From assembly GCA_010672165.1 (NCBI GenBank), contig JAAHHN010000016.1, positions 1 to 40,603 of the forward strand: 40,603 nucleotides of DNA, written 5' to 3'. This DNA comes from Spirulina sp. SIO3F2 (GTDB lineage Bacteria > Cyanobacteriota > Cyanobacteriia > Cyanobacteriales > Spirulinaceae). Made by a program: the position numbers and the translations under genes. A model generated the notes under the pieces. The model did no database searches. It saw only the letters and a list, made by a program, of their open reading frames with translations, and was not told where the DNA came from. Below, piece after piece: positions 25,232 to 33,768 of the stretch; positions within the stretch are counted from its first letter, which is position 1; each line of letters begins with the position of its first letter.

Positions 25232-26578
25232 ATGGAATTCACTATAGCCTTAGAACAAACCGAAGCTTTAGCACTGGAGCGACAGAGCTACCAACTTAGT
25301 GAGGTGGATCGGCTTATATTGCAGGGGACTTGGGCTGGCCAGACCTACGATGAGATGGCTGGGAACTCACCCTACAGTCTCAACTATCTGATGCGGGATG
25401 TGGCTCCTCGCTTATGGAAGCTACTTTCTAAAGTGTATGGTGAGCGGGTTAGCAAAAGTAACTACAAGGTGGTGTGCGATCGCTTTCACAAAGGCGTCTC
25501 TAACTCAAACGCTACATTGCTCACTCCATCGACTCCAACCCATGCAGCACCGATTGAAGAACCCGACTGGGGCGGTGCGCCGGATGTCCCCGATACTGGC
25601 TTTTTTGGGCGCAAGGCAGAATTAAAAACGTGTAAGGCGTGGTTGCTCGATAAAAAATCTCCGTGCCGTCTGTTGGCGCTCTGGGGGTTGCCGGGGATTG
25701 GTAAAACCAGTTTGGCCAGGCGTTTGGCTAATGAAGTAGAGAAAGAGTTTGAGTTTGTGATCTGGCGATCGCTCCACAGCAAGCCGACCCTCAAAGCCCT
25801 AGCGAGTGATATTCTGCCCCGCCTTAGCAACAACATTCCGCAGGATGAAGTGATTCCGCAATTTATGGCGGTTTTAAGTCAATCTCGCTGTCTGGTGGTT
25901 TTGGATGGGTTAGAGAGTTTGTTGAAAGACGGTGATTCCTGGGGACGGTATGAGCGAGGCTATGAAGACTATGGAGAATTGCTTCAGCGTGTTGCGGCAG
26001 TGGAGCATCCAAGTTGCGTGATTGTGACTTCTCAGGAGAAGCCCCGTGAACTGAAGTTACTGGAATATCCCGCTCAGCCTGTTCGCTTGGAAGAACTGCT
26101 GGGCTTGAACGCCGAGGATGCAGCCCTTGACTTTGGTAAGGCTTACGGTATTAAAGAGCATAAAGTGTGGCAAGACCTCTTTGAGCGTTATGATGGCCAT
26201 CCTGCGGTGCTCAGGGAGATCGCCACGTTGAGCCGGGATTTGTTCGGTGGGCAGGTGAGTGAATTACTGAAGATGTCGATGATCTTGCCAGAAGATGGAT
26301 TTGATCAGACAGATTGGCATCGCTTGACAGAAGATGAGCGGCGTTTTTTAGGGCAAATTGCCAGCGATAACTCACAGTCAGGTGTTGGACTGATTACTGC
26401 GGTATCGACGTTTAATCAATCCAAAGAGAAGTCTTTGACAAGAGATGCATTGGCAATGGTTGAAAATTTGAAGGCGCGATCGCTTATCAAAGTTGATACC
26501 CAAAATAGTTCTGGCAAGACCCATCTAAATTTATCAAATCTGATCAAGAAGTTTATAACTAGGCAGCCTCAACAGTGA
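25232..26578 (+). CDS. STAND (NB-ARC-like) ATPase with N-terminal HTH, no sensor repeats
   Basis: A 448-residue signal-transduction ATPase. Residues 1-85 form a helical HTH-like domain (VDRLILQGTWAGQTYDEMAG, then LWKLLSKVYGERVSK), the kind found at the start of many cyanobacterial NB-ARC/WD40 proteins. FFGRKAEL opens the NTPase domain, with Walker A ALWGLPGIGKTSLARR (P-loop at 152-159) and Walker B CLVVLDGLE (220-228). A winged-helix segment around LTEDERRFLGQIA follows. The usual long WD40 or TPR sensor is absent; the protein ends at 448. Its stop overlaps the next start as GTGA, so it is translationally coupled to the kinase, which carries TPR-like repeats and may supply the missing sensor. 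Confidence 0.87.
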   Translation: MEFTIALEQTEALALERQSYQLSEVDRLILQGTWAGQTYDEMAGNSPYSLNYLMRDVAPRLWKLLSKVYGERVSKSNYKVVCDRFHKGVSNSNATLLTPSTPTHAAPIEEPDWGGAPDVPDTGFFGRKAELKTCKAWLLDKKSPCRLLALWGLPGIGKTSLARRLANEVEKEFEFVIWRSLHSKPTLKALASDILPRLSNNIPQDEVIPQFMAVLSQSRCLVVLDGLESLLKDGDSWGRYERGYEDYGELLQRVAAVEHPSCVIVTSQEKPRELKLLEYPAQPVRLEELLGLNAEDAALDFGKAYGIKEHKVWQDLFERYDGHPAVLREIATLSRDLFGGQVSELLKMSMILPEDGFDQTDWHRLTEDERRFLGQIASDNSQSGVGLITAVSTFNQSKEKSLTRDALAMVENLKARSLIKVDTQNSSGKTHLNLSNLIKKFITRQPQQ

Positions 26579-28263
26579 GCTATTGCATCAATCCTGAATG
26601 TCCATCTCGCCAGAATGCTGACGATGCGATGGTTTGTCAGACCTGTGGGACGGATTTAGTGCTCCAGGGGCGGGAGCGGATTGCTCGGCCATTGGTTCCG
26701 CATGATCCCCGTCGTCCGAGTGCGCTGTATGAAACGATGGATGGACAGAAGGTTTTAAAGGTGCTGAAATGGCAAGAGGAGAAGTATGTTGAGCTGTTTG
26801 AGCGAGAGGCGTTAACGCTTCAAGACCTTGAGCATCCGCGTATTCTTAAAGGATATGGTCTGTTTAAGTTCATCACGGCGCAGAATGAGGAGTTGTTATG
26901 CTTTTTTATGGATAAAGTTCCGGGGCAGAATTTAGCGCAATGGATTCAAGAAAATAAACGACCTTCGGAGCGATTTGTATTACGTTGTCTTCGCCAAATT
27001 TTGGATATTTTAGGGTATCTACATGGGGAGGGCTTTCTCCATCGGGATATTAAGCCAGACAATGTAATGATCACGCCAGATCGGGATTTTTTCTTGATTG
27101 ACTTTGGTTCTGTACAAGATATCTATAAAGCCCGAACTCGAATTATTTCCGATGGTTATACTGCGCCAGAGCAGGTAAACCAGAGATCTACTCCTAAATC
27201 AGATCTTTATGCTCTTGGCAGAACAGTGCTCCATCTTGCTACAGGGTTTCACCCAACCTTACTTGAGCGCGACAAAAAATCCAATAAGCTATTCTGGTAC
27301 AAAAAAACAAGAAGGTTTTCAAGAGCATCAAGAATCTTTATTGATAAATTACTTGCAGAATACCCAAGTGATCGCCCAAATTCTGCATTTATAGCACTTA
27401 ATGAAATTACTCCTTCTAAGCTTATCTGGAAGTGGGCAAATTCACCTATTGGATTGTCTTTTACTACATTGACAATAATATTTGGACTTGCAGCCATGAT
27501 ATTGCAAAATGCCTTTTTAAATGATGAATATATCAAGAAAGTATATAGCGAAGCCCAATCCGAGCTTGTCAAAAGTGATTATGATAAGGCAAAGGAATCA
27601 TTGAGATCAATCATCTTTATTAATCAACTAAGATTTAGAGAAGAATCGAAGCACTATAATGACTTGGGTATTGTTTATTATAAAGAGAGAGATTTTGTTC
27701 GTGCAGAAGAAAATTTCAGAAAATCTATTGATATCAAATCGGACTTGATTTCTGTGGCAATATCTCATTACCATATGGCTCGAATCTATGAAGAAACTGG
27801 AGATTTCGAAGATGCAGCTCTAGAATATTCTAAAGCTTTTGTAATGATAGAAAAAGACTCAATATACTACTTTGTTATCGTTAATCGATATGCTAGGCTA
27901 TTGATTCTATACGAAAAAGATTTTAATGAAGCATTGAAAATATCCAAAGATGCTTTTTTTGCATTGAAAAATAGTGAGTTTTCTGATAGCAATATTGATA
28001 TTGCATTGATCAACAAAAATATTGGTTGGGCACTTTTGGAGAAGAGAGATATTGAGAGTGCTATTAGTTATCTACTGACTGCTACTGAGGCTAGACCTGA
28101 TGATGCAACAGCTTATTGTCTTCTTGCTCAAACCATTAATGTAGAAGGTTTTCAATTCCAGGATCTGACGTGGTGGAAAGAGTGTGCAAGTCAAGAGAAT
28201 GTTGATGGATTACCTGAAACACAAATTTGGCAGCAGCAAGCGAATCGATATCTATCCCGTTAA
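26575..28263 (+). CDS. Zinc-ribbon Ser/Thr protein kinase with transmembrane helix and C-terminal TPR-like repeats
   Basis: A 562-residue protein. Cys at residues 4, 9, 21 and 24 form the '4-Cys' ribbon of cyanobacterial kinases. The kinase domain (about 48-285) has HRDIKPDN (156-163), DFG (176-178) and the activation segment GYTAPEQ (194-200). The Gly-rich loop is not recognisable; the N-lobe reads SALYETMDGQKVLKVLKWQE. A hydrophobic helix near 287-310 precedes TPR-like repeats (about 340-540), which would lie outside the cytoplasm if the kinase lies inside. Translation starts at a GTG overlapping the STAND stop. From about 27,200 the DNA is markedly more AT-rich than the kinase part, suggesting a recombined C-terminal region. 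Confidence 0.88.
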   Translation: MSYCINPECPSRQNADDAMVCQTCGTDLVLQGRERIARPLVPHDPRRPSALYETMDGQKVLKVLKWQEEKYVELFEREALTLQDLEHPRILKGYGLFKFITAQNEELLCFFMDKVPGQNLAQWIQENKRPSERFVLRCLRQILDILGYLHGEGFLHRDIKPDNVMITPDRDFFLIDFGSVQDIYKARTRIISDGYTAPEQVNQRSTPKSDLYALGRTVLHLATGFHPTLLERDKKSNKLFWYKKTRRFSRASRIFIDKLLAEYPSDRPNSAFIALNEITPSKLIWKWANSPIGLSFTTLTIIFGLAAMILQNAFLNDEYIKKVYSEAQSELVKSDYDKAKESLRSIIFINQLRFREESKHYNDLGIVYYKERDFVRAEENFRKSIDIKSDLISVAISHYHMARIYEETGDFEDAALEYSKAFVMIEKDSIYYFVIVNRYARLLILYEKDFNEALKISKDAFFALKNSEFSDSNIDIALINKNIGWALLEKRDIESAISYLLTATEARPDDATAYCLLAQTINVEGFQFQDLTWWKECASQENVDGLPETQIWQQQANRYLSR

Positions 28264-28275
28264 ATACTCAAACTA

Positions 28276-29283
28276 ATGTTCAAAATCAACTATCGTAAAC
28301 AAACTTTTATTAGTACTCTTATCTTTGGATGTATCACAATCAGCGTATCTATATTTGTGTCACGTGCAAGTGCCTCAGTAGTTTGTCCGAAAGGTGGTAA
28401 ACCATGTATTGTTCGCTTTTGTGCGCCCCGATCTTGTTATGACAACGCTCGAAGCGTTGCAGTGAGCCTACCTGTTTCTCCAGCAACTGGAGCGATCCGC
28501 ACCAATCAACCCACAATTCGCTGGAATCCCATAACAGATGCTCGGGGCTACACAGTTGAGATTCGTGATGCTTCTGGCACAGTGGTTTTCTCTAGGGATG
28601 TTAGTTTAGACCAGACAGAACTCTTGCTGAGTAACGGTCTTGGGCGTGGGCAACAGTACACGGTAATTGTTTCAGCTTTGGGAGTAATCGATGCAGACTC
28701 TCAGGGCGAATTCTTCGTAATCTCCGCAGAGGATGAGCAAGAGCTGGCAGCAGCGGAAGAAGGTTTGTCAGTATTCGAGAAGGTGGAACTGTACCTCAAT
28801 TTCCCAGTGATTCGGCCCCTCTATACAGATGCGATTGAGGCATTACAGCGGGCGATCGCTGATAATCCTGATAATTTTGACTACACTCTTCTGCTGGGTC
28901 ATGTTTATTGGGAAGCCGAACTACCACAGGCAAAAGCTCAATATGAAGGGATTTTGAATGCAACAACTGAGCCAGCCGTCATCGCTCAGGCTGAGGTGGG
29001 TCTAGCACGGGTGGCGTTGGATGAGCAGAATCGAGAGCAAGCAATTGCGCTTTTAGAAAGCGCCCTAGCCAAGTTTGAAACCCTCGGTGACACCTTCTCA
29101 GTGGCACAGACCTATCAGTTTTTGGCAGAAATGAACTTAGAAACTGAGCCAGCGGTAGCTCAAGAACTCTATTCTCAAGCATTAGAAGCTTATCAAGCTG
29201 TTGAACCGACTTCCGCATTACCAGAGGAGGTTTTGCAACGATATATCCGTGTTATTCAAAAAGAAATCAGCCCAGACCGTTAA
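28276..29283 (+). CDS. Exported protein with FN3-like domain and TPR-like repeats
   Basis: A 335-residue protein with a signal peptide (hydrophobic residues 11-29, likely cut after ASA near 34). The mature start is Cys-rich: CPKGGKPCIVRFCAPRSCYD. A fibronectin III-like beta domain follows at about 62-145, with PTIRWNPITDARGYTVEIRD and a TVIVSA strand. A helical TPR-like region runs from about 180 to 330. It starts 12 nt after the kinase stop, so it is probably the third gene of the STAND-kinase operon. Its TPRs could meet the kinase's extracytoplasmic repeats; that is inference. I do not recognise a named family for the whole chain. Its stop overlaps the convergent CHAT gene. Confidence 0.8.
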   Translation: MFKINYRKQTFISTLIFGCITISVSIFVSRASASVVCPKGGKPCIVRFCAPRSCYDNARSVAVSLPVSPATGAIRTNQPTIRWNPITDARGYTVEIRDASGTVVFSRDVSLDQTELLLSNGLGRGQQYTVIVSALGVIDADSQGEFFVISAEDEQELAAAEEGLSVFEKVELYLNFPVIRPLYTDAIEALQRAIADNPDNFDYTLLLGHVYWEAELPQAKAQYEGILNATTEPAVIAQAEVGLARVALDEQNREQAIALLESALAKFETLGDTFSVAQTYQFLAEMNLETEPAVAQELYSQALEAYQAVEPTSALPEEVLQRYIRVIQKEISPDR

Positions 29284-31955
29284 GTCCAGTTTCCGACCAA
29301 GATAAACGCTGCCCAGTAGTAAGGTTCTACTTCGCTATAATCTTCAACTTGCTCATGTAAGAGTGAGAGCTGGGCTTGGCGCAGGGCTTCAGCTCGGCTG
29401 TGGTTATTTTGTAAGAGGCTTTGGTAAAACTCCTTCATCAAGTCTGCGGTAGAGCGATCGCTCACCTTCCACAAACTGGCGACCGTACTCGCCGCATTGG
29501 TTCGGATTGCCATCCCTGCAATTCCCAGCGTCGCTCGGTTATCTCCTTTGGCTGTTTCACAAGCACTTAAAACCAAGAGTGCTAGCGGATTAGGATTGCG
29601 ATCGGCTCCTAGCCTGAGGAGTCGGGCAAAGTCATCAACTCTCAAGTCATCTGTCCAGAGATGAAGACGTGTATTATCTGAATCTTGACCAAATGTGCCG
29701 TGGGTCGCCACATGGACAATATCTGGGCCGTTATACTCTAGAGCCTCTTGCAACTGTTGATGATTAAGCTGCTCATCTTGTAAAACATTGGAGTTGGGGA
29801 GCACCTCAAGAAGACTACGGATTTCTCCTGCGACACCAGGCAGTGGCTTCAGGTTTTTCTCATCCCAATTAGGTGCGCTGCTAATACCTGTCAACAGAAC
29901 GTTAGCTTTGCTCAATGATGTTGATGTATCTCGTGAAAGTTGAGAACCAATGCTTGTTGCAAGACTGTATTTCTCAATAAGATATTTTTCGCCATCATGA
30001 AGTGCAGCAAACGGTAGTTTTTGTAGGTAGCTATCGACGACAAAGACTAGCGTTCCTTGCTCAGGTAGATGGTGGGCTAAAGGACGGAGCAAGTGATTGT
30101 AAATTTCTTGACTCAATTCTTTGAGTCTTGCTGCGCCAACATCGGGATCGGTGATGCCCCAAGAGAACTCATTGAGTTCGTCTTGAAAGTTAACAGAGCT
30201 AGAGATAGATTCAGTGCAATGGATGGTTTGGTTATTGATGCGATCGCATTTCTCACTCTTATTAAACTGTTTGAGTGTTTCACCCGTTGGCAATTCAGCA
30301 ATCAGCTCTAATCGATCACCTAGCAAGATGGGATAAATAATTGTTGCATTGGGATGAAGACTATCTGTTAAGCGAATTAGACCTATAGATTGGCAGCGTA
30401 GAAAATCTTCGACCTCTGCCAGTTGCAAATCTGAAACTAGCTCCTCTGCTCGTTTTATATTTTCATCAGTGTTACCATTCGCTAACAATAATTCTAGATA
30501 TTCAAGATATAGCGGTCGAATATCCTGCAAAAAAGAAAACTGGATATTTTGGCTGAGATGAACAAAATCATGGCGAGCTTTTTCTAAAGCAAGTGTCGAA
30601 CTCTCATAATGATTCAAAGCAGCTTTATTATCTCGAACTTTATGATCGATTTTTCCCAATTGCCAAAGCCATTGATAACCAAGATAGGCTAAGTTGAGTT
30701 GCTGAGCATTGACCAATGCGAGTTCAGTATACTCTTTTGCTTTATCAGTTGCTTTTTGAGCAAGCAGATAACTGCCTAGAGTGCCTAAAGCGATGGAAGA
30801 ATCTTTGAGATTTTTAGCATGGCTGTAAGCCTGGTTCAGAAGCCCTAATACTTGGCTGGGTGCAATACAACCTAGTGCTTTTGCATAGTCTATTTCTAAG
30901 GCAACCAACTCACTGCTATTAGCCAATGCTGCTAGGGAGATTTCAGGAACAATCTGCTCGGCTTGCTGGCGGTCTACATTCTTCCAGAGTTTGAGTAGGG
31001 CGATCTGAGTTTTAGCTTTGAGGAGTGGATCAGGATTGGCGTCCTTAATCACTTCGTATTGAGCGATCGCATCTCGATATTTCCCATTCTGTTGTGCCCG
31101 CTTCACCTCATCTGAATCTGGGTTGGGGCATTGCCAGGGAGAATACTGGTTGGAGAAATAAGTAGAACTATAGAGCTGCTGATTCCCCTGATACTGGAGG
31201 ATTTCAGCCCTCTGGAATTGATAGTTAAGGTTATTGGGGTATTTGGCAATCTGTGACTCTAGTAGTTGAAGCGCCGTTTTATATTTCCCAATTGTGCTGA
31301 GAAAATGGCTCACCTTATCTGTAATTAAATTCTGGTTGACTTCTCCTGAAAACTGAGACAGAAAAACAGTGGGATTTTTGAGTTCTGCTAATAACTGCGT
31401 TCTGAATTCGTCATAGTCACTATTTTGACCTAAGGATAGATGGGCATAAGCCTGATTGATTTTATTCGTAAGCTGGTCTACTCCATCGCCCGCTTGCCGA
31501 TAGAGCGGCTCTGCTGTTTTCCATAGTTTGAGCGCTTGGGGATAGTTCCCTTGCTGATAGCGAAATTTTGCTTGGATATCTAGAGTCCGCGCTTTAATTC
31601 TGGGATAGTTTTCAATGGCTGGATTGGCTAGGCTTGTGGCAATTGCTGCTTCAGCCTGTTCCCATTGACCCAACGCATCATAAACTTGGGCCAGATTACT
31701 CTGGGTTAGTACCCATTGGATCGTATACTGCCCAGCCTCAAACTGGCGTTGGGCTTCTTCGAGGGCTCGTAGACTTTGATGATAATCGCCCTGTTCATAA
31801 TAGTGCTGACCCAGGTTAAAATCTCGTTCAGCCGCTTGATAGAGCGGATCGGTAATCGTGTTTTGAGCCCAGAACTGCCCAACAGGCAACACGGTGAACC
31901 AAAAACTTAAACTAAAGCAGAGAAAAAACTTCCAAATTGGTGACAGTCGATGCAT
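29280..31955 (-). CDS. Exported TPR-CHAT protease-like protein of the two-partner secretion operon
   Basis: An 891-residue protein. A signal peptide (hydrophobic 10-30, likely cut after FWAQ) leads into TPR repeats over about 35-480, for example FNLGQHYYEQGDYHQSLRAL and ALGQWEQAEAAIATSL. The C-terminal CHAT domain has IVHVATHGTFG with catalytic His near 752 and VLSACETAKG with Cys near 799, and ends in the usual EPYYWAAFILVG motif. It begins 3 nt after the transporter stop, so the two must be co-transcribed and probably coupled. Position and export suggest action on the secreted exoproteins or on the transporter, not demonstrated. Its stop overlaps the FN3/TPR gene by 4 nt. Confidence 0.92.
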   Translation of the reverse strand: MHRLSPIWKFFLCFSLSFWFTVLPVGQFWAQNTITDPLYQAAERDFNLGQHYYEQGDYHQSLRALEEAQRQFEAGQYTIQWVLTQSNLAQVYDALGQWEQAEAAIATSLANPAIENYPRIKARTLDIQAKFRYQQGNYPQALKLWKTAEPLYRQAGDGVDQLTNKINQAYAHLSLGQNSDYDEFRTQLLAELKNPTVFLSQFSGEVNQNLITDKVSHFLSTIGKYKTALQLLESQIAKYPNNLNYQFQRAEILQYQGNQQLYSSTYFSNQYSPWQCPNPDSDEVKRAQQNGKYRDAIAQYEVIKDANPDPLLKAKTQIALLKLWKNVDRQQAEQIVPEISLAALANSSELVALEIDYAKALGCIAPSQVLGLLNQAYSHAKNLKDSSIALGTLGSYLLAQKATDKAKEYTELALVNAQQLNLAYLGYQWLWQLGKIDHKVRDNKAALNHYESSTLALEKARHDFVHLSQNIQFSFLQDIRPLYLEYLELLLANGNTDENIKRAEELVSDLQLAEVEDFLRCQSIGLIRLTDSLHPNATIIYPILLGDRLELIAELPTGETLKQFNKSEKCDRINNQTIHCTESISSSVNFQDELNEFSWGITDPDVGAARLKELSQEIYNHLLRPLAHHLPEQGTLVFVVDSYLQKLPFAALHDGEKYLIEKYSLATSIGSQLSRDTSTSLSKANVLLTGISSAPNWDEKNLKPLPGVAGEIRSLLEVLPNSNVLQDEQLNHQQLQEALEYNGPDIVHVATHGTFGQDSDNTRLHLWTDDLRVDDFARLLRLGADRNPNPLALLVLSACETAKGDNRATLGIAGMAIRTNAASTVASLWKVSDRSTADLMKEFYQSLLQNNHSRAEALRQAQLSLLHEQVEDYSEVEPYYWAAFILVGNWT

Positions 31956-31958
31956 AAC

Positions 31959-33707
31959 CTAAAACCCCAACCACTCTACAGAAAAATACAATCCGTTTTC
32001 TTGTAAATTATCCTTCTCCTCCTCAACTGCAATCAATGGAATTCCCCAATCTAGACGCATTGTGAACGAATCTTTGGCCCAACGTAAACCCAAACCCATA
32101 GCTGCGAGTTGATTGGGATCAGGCTCAGTGCGATTTGAGCTATTCCAACCCAAACTGTAGCCAAAAAACGGCACGATTTGTACTACCGAGCGATCGCGCA
32201 ATTCTAAAATCGGCAACCACAGCTCAGTGGAGAACTCCAAGCCATTGTCACTAGAGAGAATATCTCGCCGATAGCCCCGTACACTGGTCGCGCCGCCACT
32301 ACTAAACTGCTCACTCCCGAACAAACCTTGATCTGCTAGTTGAATATTACCGCTGACTAACCACAGGGTGTTGCGTTCCAGAATTTTCAGCCATTGCATC
32401 TGTCCCTGCCAAGAGAAGAAGCGGCTATCTGGGATAAATTCCACCCCCGCAATCTGTTCATTAATGGTTGAATCGAGGGCATCTAACCCAATGTTGAACT
32501 GCGATCGCAGGGCTAGCACTTCCGTGGCACTCTGCCGGGTATAGTCCTGGAACAAGCGCAGAACTGTGGTTTTGGTTGTGCCATCACTTTCTGCACCCGC
32601 AGAGAGCGGAAACGGAATATCCAGCAACGAGGTTTGACCATTCCGCACAGCTAAACCAGCACCCACTGCCAACTCCTCAAAGAGGCCTTGTCGGTCATAA
32701 ATGCGGCGTTTCAGGGGCTGCCGAATGCTCAGTTCCGAGGTGCTGGACGTGGATTCAATATCCAGAATGGAAAATGGATCTTCGATAATCCGACTGTGGC
32801 TGCGGTTATGGGCAAAGCTTAGGGTGCCATTTTGGGCGTTGAGGGGCAGACTATAGTTCAAGTCCAAGCCGCTACTGCCTTCGCTGCGGGTAAACCCCAC
32901 TGTGAGACGATCGCCGAGCCCAGTGGCATTGTAAGTCTGAAAACCTAGACGTTGTTCATGGCTACCGACGCTACTTGCTCGGTTGTTATTGAGCGTGAAC
33001 TGGGGGTTGAGGGTTTTGGTCTCTTTGGCTTCAATGATGAGGAGACTCTGACCCGGTTGAATATCGGTGCGAAGTTCTGCTTTGATATTTGCCAAGATGG
33101 GATCAAGGGCTAAAAGCTGGAGGGCTTCTTGCAGTTCTGGGATATTGAGCGGTGTGCTGATCGGAAGGCGCGATCGCACATATCCCGCCTGGAGCCGTTG
33201 CAAACCCTGGATGTGAATCTCATCAATGGTGGTTTCTGTGATCACCACGTTGACCACGCCTCGTCCAGCGGCTTGGGTGGCGGCTGGAATCTCAGTGATT
33301 GCGTTGGTAATGCTAAACCCTTCTTTGTCATAGAGTTCTGCCACTCTGAAGGCAAGCTGAATCAGTCCGGCACAGCTTTGTGCGTCCTGCGTGATGTATT
33401 CCTGATTCAACCTTTCTAGGGCGTCTGCGGAGAGGACAGGATGCTCGGTAATGAGCTGGATGTCCTCGACCACGATCGCGGCTTGGCATTGCTCGGGGAG
33501 TTCGGGTTGGTCTAAAGTCGGCGAAGTGAAGTCAGGGTTGGGTGGTGCATTGGGGAGGGGTAGGGGTCTTGGCTCAACTGGGTCAAGGTCAGGGAGTTGC
33601 TGCGCGATCGCAGATATCGTCCCCCGGCTCAATACACCGATTAATCCCAGGCTGTAGACAAGAATGGCTACGAATGCCTTGTATATTCTCCGCTTTCTAT
33701 ACTTCAT
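31959..33707 (-). CDS. Two-partner secretion outer-membrane transporter TpsB (ShlB/FhaC/HecB family)
   Basis: A 582-residue Omp85-superfamily transporter. A signal peptide (to about residue 36) and a Pro-rich linker (40-70) precede two POTRA-like domains (about 75-230; IDEIHIQGLQRLQAGYVRSR marks the second). A 16-stranded barrel region follows to the C-terminus, which ends in the aromatic pattern FSVEWLGF typical of outer-membrane insertion. The family's essential loop motif VRGYR is at residues 476-480. It should translocate the TpsA exoproteins encoded just upstream (61-bp gap). One TpsB appears to serve two TpsA proteins here. Confidence 0.94.
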   Translation of the reverse strand: MKYRKRRIYKAFVAILVYSLGLIGVLSRGTISAIAQQLPDLDPVEPRPLPLPNAPPNPDFTSPTLDQPELPEQCQAAIVVEDIQLITEHPVLSADALERLNQEYITQDAQSCAGLIQLAFRVAELYDKEGFSITNAITEIPAATQAAGRGVVNVVITETTIDEIHIQGLQRLQAGYVRSRLPISTPLNIPELQEALQLLALDPILANIKAELRTDIQPGQSLLIIEAKETKTLNPQFTLNNNRASSVGSHEQRLGFQTYNATGLGDRLTVGFTRSEGSSGLDLNYSLPLNAQNGTLSFAHNRSHSRIIEDPFSILDIESTSSTSELSIRQPLKRRIYDRQGLFEELAVGAGLAVRNGQTSLLDIPFPLSAGAESDGTTKTTVLRLFQDYTRQSATEVLALRSQFNIGLDALDSTINEQIAGVEFIPDSRFFSWQGQMQWLKILERNTLWLVSGNIQLADQGLFGSEQFSSGGATSVRGYRRDILSSDNGLEFSTELWLPILELRDRSVVQIVPFFGYSLGWNSSNRTEPDPNQLAAMGLGLRWAKDSFTMRLDWGIPLIAVEEEKDNLQENGLYFSVEWLGF

Positions 33708-33768
33708 GCACCAGTCAGCTTATTGCACAATGACGTCACAATCATACAATAATTAGCATAACCTTTGC

